NCBI GenBank assembly: GCA_016712745.1
Contig: JADJQN010000015.1
Location: 868,001 to 932,000, forward strand
Reading direction: 5' to 3'
Origin: Sandaracinaceae bacterium
Lineage (GTDB): Bacteria; Myxococcota_A; Polyangia; Polyangiales; JADJQN01
DNA length: 64,000 bases
In this document: piece after piece, positions 1-12,975 of the stretch
Layout: the number at the start of each line of letters is the position of its first letter
Numbering within the stretch: position 1 is the first letter of the stretch
Position numbers and translations under genes: made by a program
Notes under the pieces: model-generated
Told to the model about the DNA's origin: nothing
Database searches by the model: none
Seen by the model: only the letters and a program-made list of their open reading frames with translations

Positions 1-1482
1 TGCCCTGCGAGCGCGCAAACGCGTAGTTGGGCTCGGCACATACCATCGAGAGGGGGGACGCCGAGAGGCGCAGTGGGAAAGCCTCGAAGTAGACGACGCC
101 CATGGCCAGCACACACACCGCAGCGGCGATATGTGGGCTGCGAATTCGCGAGAGACCTAACGCGGCCAAACAGCAAAAGCCCAGGTCCACGAGAATGCCC
201 GCGCGTCGCGCGACACGAATCGCACCGATGAACGGCACGTGCGTTGATACCCAAGAGTATGGAGCTCCGGTGAGCGGGTATCCCCCAGAATTCCGGCCAG
301 TGTCCGCCGAATAAAAACACTCCGACGGTCAAGAGCACGACCAGCGAGGGGAAGGAGTGATGGGCGCGACCCGTACGCGCGAGGTAGACGGATGCTACGC
401 ACAACAAGGCTGCGATGACCCACACCGAAATGTTCGCAGTCCACCCCGGCATTAAAATCAGTGCGCATAGAGCAATCACGACGAAAGCCGCCGAGCGGTA
501 CCGCCACGCCGCGCTCAACACTGCGACAATCGCGGCCAGGAGCACGAGCGCGCCTGGGAAATACGGCGAGTCGTTCTGCCAACGATCCTTGAGCAGCGAA
601 CCCCACACGCTGGCGCGGTCGGCCCACGCGAAGAACATCGCGTCGTTTACTTGAAGAATAGCTTCGCCATGGCGACTGACCGCAAGAGCATCGCCGTGCA
701 CGAAGTAAGGCCACAGCAAAAGAGTAACCGGCACGCTTATCGCGAGTACGGCCGCAAGCAGCACGGCTAGATCACGCACGGCTTTGGGACGCCGATAGCT
801 CAAACGCATCGTCAACGCGAGTGCGGGCAGTAGAGCGCACGCGAACATCGCGTAGTAGAGGCAGAGTTGCGTGAGTGCGCCGAGCCACAGCGCAACAGCG
901 AATGCCTGGCGCGTCGATCCTGTGCGTGACCAGTGGACCATCGCCGCAATCGCGAACGGGATTGGGAATAGATAGAGAAGCTGTACCCGTCCCGATTGGA
1001 AGCCTGTAAGCCGAAAATGCGAAAGCGACTCCTGCGACAAGACGCGCCCAGCGTCCCGCGCCCAACGCTTCAGCGCATTTTGCCCCGCCGACGCAATCGA
1101 GCACGAGCGCAACTATGATGAGGATTGAGTGCGCGAGAATTGGATGTCCGCGCAAGGGCAGGGTAACAACGGCGGCAAGAAGCTGAAGCTCGCTCGTCAC
1201 GAGCGGGCGAGGCTGCGGGAAATAGAAAGACGAGTCGTAGAGAACATCGAGGACGTTCTTGCCTGAGAACATTTGGAAAAGGTTTTGATGAATCGCACGC
1301 AGATCGTCGATGTTCATCAGCGCGTCATGCGCGAACGTGCGATCGAGATAGAGCCCACCCGGGTGGCGCATAAGCGGCCACACGAACGCGAGCGCACCAG
1401 CAATCGCTGCGAGCCAGAGCACCGTCTCCGATGCATCGAATCGGCGTTGAAGCCGCTCTCTTAGTGTGGACGATCCGAACAC
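1..1482 (-). pseudogene. Frame-disrupted polytopic membrane protein (GT-C-like), runs off the window edge
   Basis: This is a hydrophobic, multi-helix membrane protein that needs two frame changes to read through. The first frame starts with GTG at 1482 and is sensible up to FAFSAYR near 1005. It then continues in another frame as LTGFQSGRVQLLYLFPIPF, down to GGHWPEFWG near 285. From there a third frame stays open to base 1. The first break is explained exactly by loss of one copy of a tandem 8-base unit (ctgtaagc, plus strand 1004-1011). The second is explained by one extra base in a run of five C at 282-286. The F-S-x-Y-R motif followed by a Q-L-L segment is usual in large GT-C-type or YfhO-like membrane proteins. 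The enzymatic role is unknown. It lies 2 bases after the upstream gene, so it is probably co-transcribed. Sequencing error is as likely as true decay. Confidence 0.7.
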
Positions 1483-1484
1483 GT

Positions 1485-2441
1485 CTAGCGCTCTAGCAAA
1501 CGTATCTCAGCGAGAGCAGCGCCTCTTTGATGCCATGAGACAACTTGAAAGCGGATGCGCGTGACGTTGTTGGCCGGTAACGCAAGACGCTTCCATCGTG
1601 GAGCGATTTCGTAGCTTGCAAACTCGCCGGTCGCAGCCCCCACGCGCCGGCCGTGGCTGTAGGCCTCAATGCGAAAAGCCCGCGTCGCGCGATCATTCCA
1701 CGGCGTGTTATGTCCGTTGAGAATCTCAATGCCAGTGATGTTGCGCGCGGGCGTCAGCGTGAGATCCGCAAACCCTGCCGAGCCGTCGGGAGTCGCCCAC
1801 TCAGTCGCTTCCACGCCGTCGATGATGTGGTCCTCGTGCCAATGGTCTTGGTCGTCCCAGTGACCTGATGCGTGCACCGTGATGGCGCGCTTGGGTGCGA
1901 TAGCCCAGACGAGGCCTGCGATTACCAGGGCAAGAATTCCCAGTGTCGTGATAACCCGCCGCGCTCGCGTGGCCACGCGTCCCCATCGGGTCGTTACAAG
2001 GGGCGCGAGTTGCACCTCGATGAGCTGGCGCGTTGCGATAAGCTCACGATGCAGGTCGCGGTGTTCCTTGGCGATGCCCGCATCGAGCGATGGAAACTCA
2101 ATCTTCGACGCACGCTCGTTCGTCGCATCGATACGTTTGATTTCCTCTGCCGAGAAACCGACCAAAGTGCGAGCGTCGGGCGTCATCTCTTCGCCGGCGA
2201 GGGTGACGACAGCTTTGGGGATCGCAGTCTCTGCGGTGCGCATCGCGTCGAGTGCGAGTCGCAATCCTTCTGCGCGAAAGCCAGCGTGCCAGAGCGTCTC
2301 GCTCGCCTCGAGGCGTTGCCGGCTGATCGATAGCGCGCGCTCGGATGCTTTTCGTGGCTCGTCTGCAATGGAGGACGCGATACGAATTGCGTCTCGCAAC
2401 GAGTAGAACTCTTTCGCCGAATCGATGAAGCGCCTAAGCAT
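1485..2441 (-). CDS. Membrane-anchored protein with C-terminal discoidin-like beta-sandwich
   Basis: I do not recognise a named family. The ATG at 2441 follows the stop of the preceding gene by one base. A longer frame to 2591 exists, but its N-terminal part reads as a shadow of that gene. The 318-residue protein has a helical, charged N-terminal half. One membrane segment (VITTLGILALVIAGLVWAIA) follows near residues 164-183. The C-terminal domain, about 130 residues, looks like a galactose-binding or F5/8 type C beta-sandwich (aromatic and His-rich, HWDDQDHWHEDH, then regular beta strands ending in AEIRLLER). Such a domain placed outside the membrane could bind glycans. It sits between two large membrane proteins of GT-C type, so a role in surface polysaccharide or glycoprotein handling is possible. 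That is inference only. Confidence 0.7.
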   Translation of the reverse strand: MLRRFIDSAKEFYSLRDAIRIASSIADEPRKASERALSISRQRLEASETLWHAGFRAEGLRLALDAMRTAETAIPKAVVTLAGEEMTPDARTLVGFSAEEIKRIDATNERASKIEFPSLDAGIAKEHRDLHRELIATRQLIEVQLAPLVTTRWGRVATRARRVITTLGILALVIAGLVWAIAPKRAITVHASGHWDDQDHWHEDHIIDGVEATEWATPDGSAGFADLTLTPARNITGIEILNGHNTPWNDRATRAFRIEAYSHGRRVGAATGEFASYEIAPRWKRLALPANNVTRIRFQVVSWHQRGAALAEIRLLER

Positions 2442-2442
2442 A

Positions 2443-4619
2443 CTAGGGGTGTCCGGGCGGAGTATTTGCGCGACCCGCAGGCATAGCAAGGGCCGGCATA
2501 ACTGGCGGGATGCGCGGCGACGGTGCATGGCTCGGCTCCCGGCGGATCTGAAGGCCACGGGGCGAGTCCGCCGGCGAAGGCACTTGGGCATCGGGTCTCG
2601 CTGGTGCCGGCTGTGCGGCCGCCGCGCGCACCCCGGCGGGTATTGTCGGTGGAGTCGGTGCGCTCGGAGCGAGCATCGGCCGACTTACGCGCCGGAACGC
2701 TGTCGTCTCGTTGTTGAGCGCCGTCGCGTGTCCCACTTCCTCCCAGCTCTCTCGGTGGCGACGCAGCACCGAAGCCTCAGGGCTCGCGTGGTCGACCACA
2801 ACCCACTTCGCTCGTGCACGACCGAGGTCGCGCAAGAATGTGGCTTCCCCGTGATAGGCCACCCACACGACGCGGTTCGTGTAGTGCTCGTTCCACAACG
2901 TGCCGATGAAAGGATGATGCGTGAAGGCGACAACGTCACCTGCGTGCAACTCGGCTTCACGCGCGCGAGCTGTTGCCTGCGGCATGATCAAGACGCCCAG
3001 CGGATGAGCAATTCGCTCGGTAGCTGACTCTCGCATGAGCGCGCGCATCGCGTCGTAACCAACATCCCATTTGGGCGTAGCCCAATGCAACGTGACGAGG
3101 CCCATGACAATCAGTGCGCCCGCAAACCCTTCAGCGAGCCTTCGCCATCGGCCTTCGCCTAGCAGCCACGCGACGAGCATGTATCCGATCACCACAACGT
3201 GCAGATTAAGGCGTGCCCACCAGAATGCCGGCGACTGCGAGAAGGCTAGGCCCGTCGCGAAGGTGAGGTAGAGAAGAAAGACGTCGTTCTTTGACGCACC
3301 GCTCGAGGCGCGAAAGAGTCCGCTCAAACCCTGCTTGATGACGCGGAAGAGCAACGCGAAGATGGCGATGACCGCAAGCGGAAGCATGATGGCGGTCGTG
3401 GCGTTCCCATAGCCATTGTCGCGCGAGTCGGCGAACTGCTCGGACGGACTGGGCAAATCGAACAAGTCCTTCCAAACATCGCTCGCGGCGTGCTGCATGT
3501 TGGAGACCGGGAAGGGCCCGCGCCAATGAATATCGAGCGCTGCGATGTTCAAATCCGACGGCCAAACGACGTTCTTTTCTCGAACCAGTTCCGTAAGTAG
3601 GTCACGAAGCCCAAGGCGACGATGGCAACCGTTCCGAGCAACACCGTGGGCAAGTACGCCTTGCGACGCTGCTCGAACCCCGTCGCGCTTGCGCGCAAAA
3701 ACCAAAGCGCAAGCAGAGGCGGCGCGAGTAGCAGGCCGGTCACTTTCAAGCCGCCGAGCAGTCCTATCGCGAGCACGCACAGCCACGCGTGCGCGAGGTC
3801 CATTTTCGGTCGCGTCACGACATGGCAGCAGGCCGCAAAGCAAAGTGCGTATTCGATATCGACGTAGGTGCTGCGCAGCTCGAAGACGATGGCCGGCACC
3901 AAGTACAAGCCACACGCGAGCGCGATGGTGACCGAGCGGTCCTTCATAAACCTTCGCATCGCAACGTAGAACGCCAGAATGGCGATCGGGCTCACGACCG
4001 TCGGCACCAAGTCCATGAACCGCTTGCCATCGAAGAGCGCCGCGGTGAGCGCGAGATACTCACAGGTGCGCGGGAAGCCGTTCACTTGCTCGAGCACACC
4101 TTGCGGCACCTCGACCCAGCGAAAGCCATGATTCTGGATTGAGAAGCCGACGATGGCCTCGTGGTACATGAGGCCGTCCCAGCTCGACGACGGCGCAAGG
4201 TAGGAGAGCCACGCCGTCCACATCAGGATGAGCGCGCACGCGATCAAGCCAACAAACGCAACGCTACGCTCGCGCCATGCTTCCGCGAATGCGTCCCAGG
4301 GTAGGCGCGCAGTTTGCGCGATGATGCCGGCCATCATGCGTGCGCGTCGCGTCGGAAACCACGCGAGCACCAGCATTGCGGCGGTAACGACGGCGAGTGC
4401 AATGGCGAGGTTTAGGCGCGTGAGTACGTTGAGCCAACCCAGCACGTGCACCGGCACACAGAAGATACCGAGCCATAGAATCGAGGCCGCGAGCGCTCGC
4501 TCAGCCGTCCCCGCGCTTTGCAGCCGCGCAGCACAGGACAGGGCCGCGAAAACAGCAATGGCCGCGAAAAAGGCTAAAAGCACACCCTGCGTGTACGTCA
4601 CAGATGGGAGTTTCCGCAA
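2443..4619 (-). pseudogene. Frame-disrupted polytopic membrane protein (GT39/ArnT-like)
   Basis: A single membrane protein of about 720 residues is split by one frameshift. The first frame runs from a TTG at 4619 (or GTG at 4601) to YLRNWFEK near 3579. The second continues as NVVWPSDLNIAALDIHWRG and is open to the stop at 2443. Adding one T to the run of four at 3575-3578 on the plus strand restores a continuous frame reading FEKKNVVWPSD. About ten hydrophobic segments are visible. The loop SSSWDGLMYHEAIVGFSIQ near the first long hydrophobic stretch resembles the acidic-motif loop of GT-C glycosyltransferases. The C-terminal 75 residues are Pro/Ala-rich. It heads the run of three minus-strand genes at the left edge. 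It may be a functional gene with a sequencing error. Confidence 0.7.
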
Positions 4620-4672
4620 GCCGGAAGCTACGCGGGCGGGTCGGCCGAACGTGTGTTAGAAACGGCCACCCC

Positions 4673-5404
4673 ATGGCGTCGCCCGGACCCGGCATCGAAC
4701 TTTCGATCGTAGTGCCCGCGTATAACGAGGCCACTCGTATTGGCGCCACTTTGGCGCGAATTGTCGCGTGGGCTCGGGACGCCAAACGCTCCATTGAGGT
4801 CTTGGTCGTGGACGACGGCTCGAGCGACGAGACGTGTCGCGTTGTCGACGATTTCGCCCGCGGCGAGCCGTCCGTGCGCCTCCTGCGCCAACCGAGGAAC
4901 AAAGGCAAGGGTGCTTCCGTGAAGCGCGGCATGCTCGAGGCCAAAGGCGCTTACGTGCTCTTCAGCGACGCCGACCTCAGCTCCCCCATCGAAGAGGTCG
5001 ACCGCCTCATGGGCTACATCGAGCAGGGCGCAGACGTTGTCATCGGCTCACGCAGCCTCCCCGATAGCGACATACGAACGCGTCAACCGCGCTTCCGAGA
5101 AACAATGGGTCGCACCTTCAACCGCATCGTGCGCATCGCGACTGGCCTGCCCTTTCACGACACGCAGTGCGGCTTCAAGCTCTTCACACATAAAGCCGCG
5201 CAATCGGTCTTCCGCGAGCTCACCGTCGAGCGCTTCGCGTTCGACGTTGAAATGCTCCTCATCGCCCAAGACCAACATCTGCGCGTCCGCGAAGTGCCGG
5301 TCGTCTGGGCCCACGCCGAAAATTCCCGCGTCTCCCCCATCACCGACTCCGCCCGCATGTTCCGCGACGTCCTGCGCGTCCGCCTCTCCCGCCGCCGCCG
5401 CTAA
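4673..5404 (+). CDS. GT2 glycosyltransferase, dolichyl-phosphate beta-glucosyltransferase (ALG5) type
   Basis: The protein has 243 residues when started at the ATG at 4673; upstream codons lack family similarity. It is a GT-A fold family 2 enzyme that should transfer a sugar from a nucleotide donor to a polyprenyl phosphate on the cytoplasmic membrane face. Visible motifs are VVPAYNE (13-19), DDGSSD (47-52), FSDADLSSP (97-105, the metal/donor DxD-type site), DTQCGFK (163-169) and ERFAFDVE (186-193). The last two are characteristic of the ALG5/DPG-synthase subgroup rather than of DPM1. Unlike GtrB it has no C-terminal membrane helices. Next to two GT-C-like membrane proteins on the other strand, it could supply the lipid-linked sugar donor they use. 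The gene stands alone and ends at a strong hairpin. Confidence 0.85.
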   Translation: MASPGPGIELSIVVPAYNEATRIGATLARIVAWARDAKRSIEVLVVDDGSSDETCRVVDDFARGEPSVRLLRQPRNKGKGASVKRGMLEAKGAYVLFSDADLSSPIEEVDRLMGYIEQGADVVIGSRSLPDSDIRTRQPRFRETMGRTFNRIVRIATGLPFHDTQCGFKLFTHKAAQSVFRELTVERFAFDVEMLLIAQDQHLRVREVPVVWAHAENSRVSPITDSARMFRDVLRVRLSRRRR

Positions 5405-5463
5405 CCTCGCGTCGGCTGCGTTGAACACTTGGCGGTTAACCCATCTTGATTTCGGGTTAAAGG

Positions 5464-5501
5464 AAAAAAGCCACGCAAGCCGTGCTCGCGTGGCCTTCTT
5501 T
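5464..5501. terminator. Bidirectional intrinsic terminator
   Basis: A perfect 7-bp stem (GCCACGC at 5470-5476 with GCGTGGC at 5488-5494) is flanked by AAAAAA on the left and CTTCTTT on the right. It lies between the convergent GT2 gene and the pyrophosphatase gene. It has a U-tract in both directions, stronger for the minus-strand gene. Confidence 0.75.
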
Positions 5502-5535
5502 GTATCGCTCGCCTAGGGGGCGGGCGGTTCGCCGA

Positions 5536-8115
<2,580 letters not shown>

Positions 8116-8202
8116 TTGAGACAGTCTCCTGCTTTTTGCAGTGATTCCGGGCATTTGCGGCCGCGGACAGAGGTATGTGTCCTGCAAGGTGCGCCTTATT
8201 AG

Positions 8203-8220
8203 CAGCGAGGCGCCTCGCTG
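8203..8220. repeat. Perfect 18-bp palindrome upstream of hppA
   Basis: The sequence CAGCGAGGCGCCTCGCTG is its own reverse complement. It lies in the 170-bp gap between the Calx-beta lipoprotein gene and hppA, about 90 bp before the hppA start codon. With no U-tract behind it, it looks more like a protein-binding site or RNA hairpin than a classical terminator. I see no clear promoter boxes or other gene in this gap. Confidence 0.5.
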
Positions 8221-8285
8221 TCGAGTGCTGGCCTTGGCGCGGGTGAGGAAAAGGACCGGCGACGCGTGGACCGGGCCGAGTTTTC

Positions 8286-11200
8286 TCAGGGCAAGGGCGT
8301 CAGGTACGCGGCAGACAGCGCGTCCGCATCGTAGACCTCCGCGAGCACGTTCCCCGCGTAGGTGGCGAAAAGGACGTTCAAGCCATCGCCGGAGATGTGC
8401 GCCGTCTCGTTGCTGAAAATGACTCCGTTTGGCCGCGATCCATCGAAGGTCTGCGGCACGAGTGTGGTCGTGCCGCTGATCATGTCGTGCACGAAGATAT
8501 CGGCAACACCGTTGGTGTCGCCGGGCACGAGATTGGTCGCGCTCGAAATGAAGACGACGTAGCGCCCGTCGTCAGAAACGCTCGCACTCGTGGGCCATGA
8601 CTCTGCGTTCGCCTGAGTGCCCGAGCTGCTCACGCTCACCCGCGTGGTGAGCCCCGACATCATGTCGCGCAAGAAGATGTCGCTCAAGCCATTCGTGTCG
8701 CCCACGACCAAGTCGGACGCGTCGGATGCAAAGGTGATGAAGCGACCATCGGCCGACATCCGCCCTGTGTAGGAGCCAAAGCGGCAGTCGTTGGGGCTCG
8801 TGAGAGGAACACTTACGCGCACGGTGGCATTAGTCATGAGATCGCGACGATAGGTGTCTCCGCACAAATTAGTGTCTTCAACCGTCGCGGCGCTGTTCGA
8901 GCTAAAAGTCAGGTACCGCCCGTTCGCTGACAAGCTCGGGGACGAACCCCCGTAAGCAAGCTGCGCGCCTGCCTCCGTTACGCTCGCACGCACGACCGTA
9001 TTAGAAACATTGTCGCGCACGAATATGTCGAACCAGCCGTTCGTATCCCCGGCAACTACGTTCGGGTCGTTCGAACTGAACGCCACATAACGGCCATCGT
9101 CCGAGACATTGACCGCCGAGCTTATTCCGGTCAGCTGCGCGCCCACGCTATTGGTCGTTACGCGCGTTGTGGTGCCCATCAGCGTGTCCCGCATGAAACC
9201 GTCCTGCGCTGCGTTTGTGTCTCCCGCGACCAAGTTGGTCGCTATACTCGAGAACGTAATGAATCGACCGTCACGACTCACGCCTCCGAATTGCGACCAC
9301 GCGTTTCCGACGACCCCTGCGTCATTCACACTCACCAGCGACACAACGCCCGACTGCCGATCCCGAACGTAAACATCCGACGAGCCGTTCGTGTCTGAAG
9401 CAACCAACGAAGTCGACGTGGTAAAAACCGCGTAACGCGCGTCATACGAAAGCGCAGGTGCCGAGCCCAGTTGCGCGAAGACGGGGGTGTACGTCGTATT
9501 CGTGCATGAGATGCAGCGCTGGCCGTCAAAGTCGATGTTCGTCACGATGGGATCGATTGGATCGACCCCCGAGAAGCTGCCATCCGTGCTGACCGCGGGC
9601 GCGGTAATGATCGATACGAGTTGCTCGCCGTCGATGATGCCGTCCATCACTCCTGTGACGGTCACAGTGCGGGGCGTGGACCAGTTGACCGGCGTAAACG
9701 TGAGACTGCTCGGTGAGACGGTCGCTTCACCGGTATCGCTCGACGAAACATCCACGACAACATTCGCCGAAGGAGCTCGACTGAGTACGACCGATAGGTT
9801 GGCGCTCAGGCCTTTCTCAGTGACCACCAGCCGCGAGGCTGGCGCTACGACGATGTCGCCCGTGTCGTTGTCGAGATTGGTGACCGAAATCGACGTTGCG
9901 CCGAGGCCGTCGTAGTTGGTATCGGCGGACGTGATCGCTGCTAGGTTGAGTGTGAACGTCTGGGGACCGTCTATGACGCTGTCATCTTGGCCAGTGACCG
10001 TGACCACCGTGGGGTTCGTGGGCGACGCAGAGTTACCCGCAAACGAGATCATTGTCGGCGAGACGACGCCCTCAGTCGTATCGCTCACCGACACGTTCAT
10101 GAAGCCACCAGCGCTCAGTTGAGTCGACGAGTAGACGAGGAATGTCGCCGATGTGCGGTTTTCAGACACCGTGATGGGGCCGGCAGAAGTAACGACCACA
10201 CCGACGCTATCCACATCCGTGTTGCTCGCGCCGACGTCTGAAACCGCGAAACCGTTGAGCACCGGATCGCTGGTGATCATGCTGCTCGTGACGATGGTGT
10301 AGGTGGCCGTGCCGTCGACAAGGTGGTCGCGCCGCCCGACGACCGTGACTGTTTGCGGCACGTTCCAGTTTGCAGGCGTGAAGGTCAGCGATCCGGGCGT
10401 AACGGTGGCTTCCCAAGGCGCGCTGCTGCGCGCGGTGATCGTTACGTTGGCGCTCGGGACGATGTTCATGACGACGGTGAACGTTGCCGTGCCCCCGGCT
10501 TCGGTGGTGACGAGGCCAGACGTTGGAGTGACGGTAACCGGCATGCTTTCGTTGTCCGTGTTGCTCACGGTCACGTTGGCGACGCCGATGTTGTTGTAGT
10601 TCGCGTCAGCACTCATCGCTGCCGCCGTCACGACGGTGTAGGAAATCGCGCCGTCCGGAGCAAGATCATCTACGCCGGTCACTACGACGGTTTGGGGCGT
10701 GGACCAGTTCCCCGTCGTGAACGTCACGCTCGCGGGCGCGACTGTGCCTTCGGTAAGGTCGCTACTGGAAAGGGCGACGGTGACATCGGCGCTCGGTGCG
10801 GCGCCGAGAACCATCGTGAACGACGCCGTGCCTCCCGCTTCGGTGGTTGTGAGCCCGCTGGTTGGTGTGACCACGACACTCGCAAAATCGTTGTCGTTAT
10901 TGGTGACGAGTACGTCTGCCACTGCGAGTCCGCTGTAACTCATGTCGGTGCTAGTGGCGGCGCCCGTGATGATCGAATAGGCGATCGGGCCATCGATGAT
11001 CGTATCGTTCACGCCGGTAATTAGTACCCCCTGCGGTGAGTTCCAGTTCCCAGTGGTAAAAGTGAGACTCGCTGGACTCACCGTACCCTCGGTTGTATCT
11101 GAGCTCATCAAAGAGATTACAACGTTCGCACTCGGTATCGTTGCCAGGCGTACGGTGAACGACGACGATCCTCCCGACTCAGTCGTCACGAGCCCAGAGA

Positions 11201-12860
11201 TTGGGCTGACCACAACCGACGCGGTGTCGTTGTCGTTGTTGGTGAGCGTGACGTCGGCCGCGTTCAGCCCATTGTAGTTGAGGTCGGTGCTCGTAGCCGC
11301 AGCGGTGATGACGTGATAGACGCGGGCACCATCAGCGTACGAATCGTCGACTCCGGTCACGGTAACGATATGGCTGCCGTAGCTGAAAGGCGTGAACGTC
11401 ACGCTGCTCGGCGAAACGCTTCCCTCACTAGGCGTATCCGAGGTCAAGTTGACCGTCACGTTGCCCGTGGGTGCGGTGTTCAAGCTGAGCGCGAACGTCG
11501 CCGTGCCGCCACTTTCAGTGGTGACCAATCCGCTTGCGGGCGTTACCGTAATTCCCGGCGCGTCGTCGTCGAGGTTCGTGTAAGCGACGGTTTGCGGCGC
11601 GAGTCCCGCGTAGTCCGGGTCGGCGGTCGCCATAATCGAGAACGAGACGTCGTAGTCGATGTTGCCGTCGGCCATCGCATCGTCGACACCGGTAACCGTA
11701 ACCGTGCGCGGCGTATTCCAAGTCGCTCGGGTGAAGCTGAGCACCATCGGCGAGACTGTGCCTTCGGTTGTGTCACTTGAAGCAACCGTCACAGTGACGC
11801 TCGCGATGGGCTCGGAGCTAAGCGTTACGGTAATCGCGTCGGCGGTTCCATTCTCCGACGTGACGTGCGTCGCAGCGCTCACAGAAAATCCAGGCGAATC
11901 GTCGTCTGTGTTCGTGATCGAGACCGCGTCTCCTCCGAGGCCGACATAGTCCGCATCGCCACTCGCTGGACCGACGAGCACCTCATAGACGACGTCGCCA
12001 TCGTTTGCGAAGTCGTCGACGCCCGTCACCGTGATGGCTTGCGGAATGTTCCAGTTCGACGTTGTGAACACCGCGGATGTGGTCGCGATGCTGCCTTCAG
12101 TGGCGTCACTGACATCGAGTGCTATCGCGACGTCTGTGATCGGCTGCGACTGAAGCACGATTGAGAAGTCCGCAGTACTTCCGCCCTCGCTTGTCGTTAG
12201 GCCGCTCGTAGGCAGCACAAGAATTCCCGGAGTCGCATCATCGTAGTTCGTTCCACCGACATCGGGCGGATTGAAGCCTGCATACAATGGGTCGGCACTG
12301 ATACAAGGAGCCGTGATGATCGTGAATGCTTTGTTTCCGTCGGGCGTTCCGTCGGCGATACCGGTCGCGGTGATGGTCTGCGCTGACGCCCAGTTCTCGC
12401 TCGTGAACGTGATCGAATTGGGAGACACGCTCGCCTCGAGCACGTCACTGCTCGAGAGTTCAATCGTCACGTCGTCGGTCGGTGCGCTGCCGAGAACGAT
12501 GGTGAAGGTGTCCGACATTCCGGTCTCGGTCGTCATCAAGCCCGAGGCACGCGAGACGAGGACGTCGGGACTGGCGGGCAGTGGCATGTCCGTTTCGACG
12601 CCCCCGTCCATGGTGGCGTCTTCGCCTGCGTCGCTCGCATCGAATGACCCGTCCATCGACGCATCAACGCTGGCATCGAATCCGGAATCGCTCGCATCAG
12701 GCCCTGAATCCACCAGAGGACCTAGATCCGCGGCGTCCTGCGTCCCGTCGCTCGCGCCTGCCGCATCCCGCGCCTCATGAGCTTCATAGCCCAAGCGTCC
12801 GCACGCGGTGAGGCCGAGTAGTGCAATGATAAGAGTGATTCGTAAGTGCGTCGACGGCAT
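8286..12860 (-). CDS. Very large surface lipoprotein: nine Calx-beta-like repeats plus TolB/PD40-type propeller
   Basis: The 1524-residue product starts with a lipoprotein signal (LLGLTAC, Cys20). About 75 Asp/Ser/Ala/Gly-rich residues follow (SDSGFDASVDASMDG style), a linker typical of Myxococcota lipoproteins. Nine tandem domains of about 110 residues then extend to around residue 1110. Each opens like SGLVTTEAGG, has a central SSSDTTEGTVSP and an NW.(S/T)PQTVTVTGVDD strand, and ends near VTNTDND. These resemble Calx-beta/cadherin-like beta-sandwiches. The last 400 residues are propeller repeats of the WD40/PD40 type with recurring SxDGRYVAFSS..TNLV.GDTN..(S/A)DIFVRD. The likely role is extracellular adhesion or carbohydrate/protein binding at the outer membrane. 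Repeat modules are diverged, not recent copies. The gene appears monocistronic. Confidence 0.85.
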   Translation of the reverse strand: MPSTHLRITLIIALLGLTACGRLGYEAHEARDAAGASDGTQDAADLGPLVDSGPDASDSGFDASVDASMDGSFDASDAGEDATMDGGVETDMPLPASPDVLVSRASGLMTTETGMSDTFTIVLGSAPTDDVTIELSSSDVLEASVSPNSITFTSENWASAQTITATGIADGTPDGNKAFTIITAPCISADPLYAGFNPPDVGGTNYDDATPGILVLPTSGLTTSEGGSTADFSIVLQSQPITDVAIALDVSDATEGSIATTSAVFTTSNWNIPQAITVTGVDDFANDGDVVYEVLVGPASGDADYVGLGGDAVSITNTDDDSPGFSVSAATHVTSENGTADAITVTLSSEPIASVTVTVASSDTTEGTVSPMVLSFTRATWNTPRTVTVTGVDDAMADGNIDYDVSFSIMATADPDYAGLAPQTVAYTNLDDDAPGITVTPASGLVTTESGGTATFALSLNTAPTGNVTVNLTSDTPSEGSVSPSSVTFTPFSYGSHIVTVTGVDDSYADGARVYHVITAAATSTDLNYNGLNAADVTLTNNDNDTASVVVSPISGLVTTESGGSSSFTVRLATIPSANVVISLMSSDTTEGTVSPASLTFTTGNWNSPQGVLITGVNDTIIDGPIAYSIITGAATSTDMSYSGLAVADVLVTNNDNDFASVVVTPTSGLTTTEAGGTASFTMVLGAAPSADVTVALSSSDLTEGTVAPASVTFTTGNWSTPQTVVVTGVDDLAPDGAISYTVVTAAAMSADANYNNIGVANVTVSNTDNESMPVTVTPTSGLVTTEAGGTATFTVVMNIVPSANVTITARSSAPWEATVTPGSLTFTPANWNVPQTVTVVGRRDHLVDGTATYTIVTSSMITSDPVLNGFAVSDVGASNTDVDSVGVVVTSAGPITVSENRTSATFLVYSSTQLSAGGFMNVSVSDTTEGVVSPTMISFAGNSASPTNPTVVTVTGQDDSVIDGPQTFTLNLAAITSADTNYDGLGATSISVTNLDNDTGDIVVAPASRLVVTEKGLSANLSVVLSRAPSANVVVDVSSSDTGEATVSPSSLTFTPVNWSTPRTVTVTGVMDGIIDGEQLVSIITAPAVSTDGSFSGVDPIDPIVTNIDFDGQRCISCTNTTYTPVFAQLGSAPALSYDARYAVFTTSTSLVASDTNGSSDVYVRDRQSGVVSLVSVNDAGVVGNAWSQFGGVSRDGRFITFSSIATNLVAGDTNAAQDGFMRDTLMGTTTRVTTNSVGAQLTGISSAVNVSDDGRYVAFSSNDPNVVAGDTNGWFDIFVRDNVSNTVVRASVTEAGAQLAYGGSSPSLSANGRYLTFSSNSAATVEDTNLCGDTYRRDLMTNATVRVSVPLTSPNDCRFGSYTGRMSADGRFITFASDASDLVVGDTNGLSDIFLRDMMSGLTTRVSVSSSGTQANAESWPTSASVSDDGRYVVFISSATNLVPGDTNGVADIFVHDMISGTTTLVPQTFDGSRPNGVIFSNETAHISGDGLNVLFATYAGNVLAEVYDADALSAAYLTPLP

Positions 12861-12975
12861 CGCGGCTCAACGTAGCAGCGCTTCAAACCCGATACAACGA
12901 AGCGCTGTGGCGGCGCGAGGCCGCTGCCCGCGCCCTCTGCCTGCGGAGCTGCACTTCGCGCAGTGTCGTTAACGA

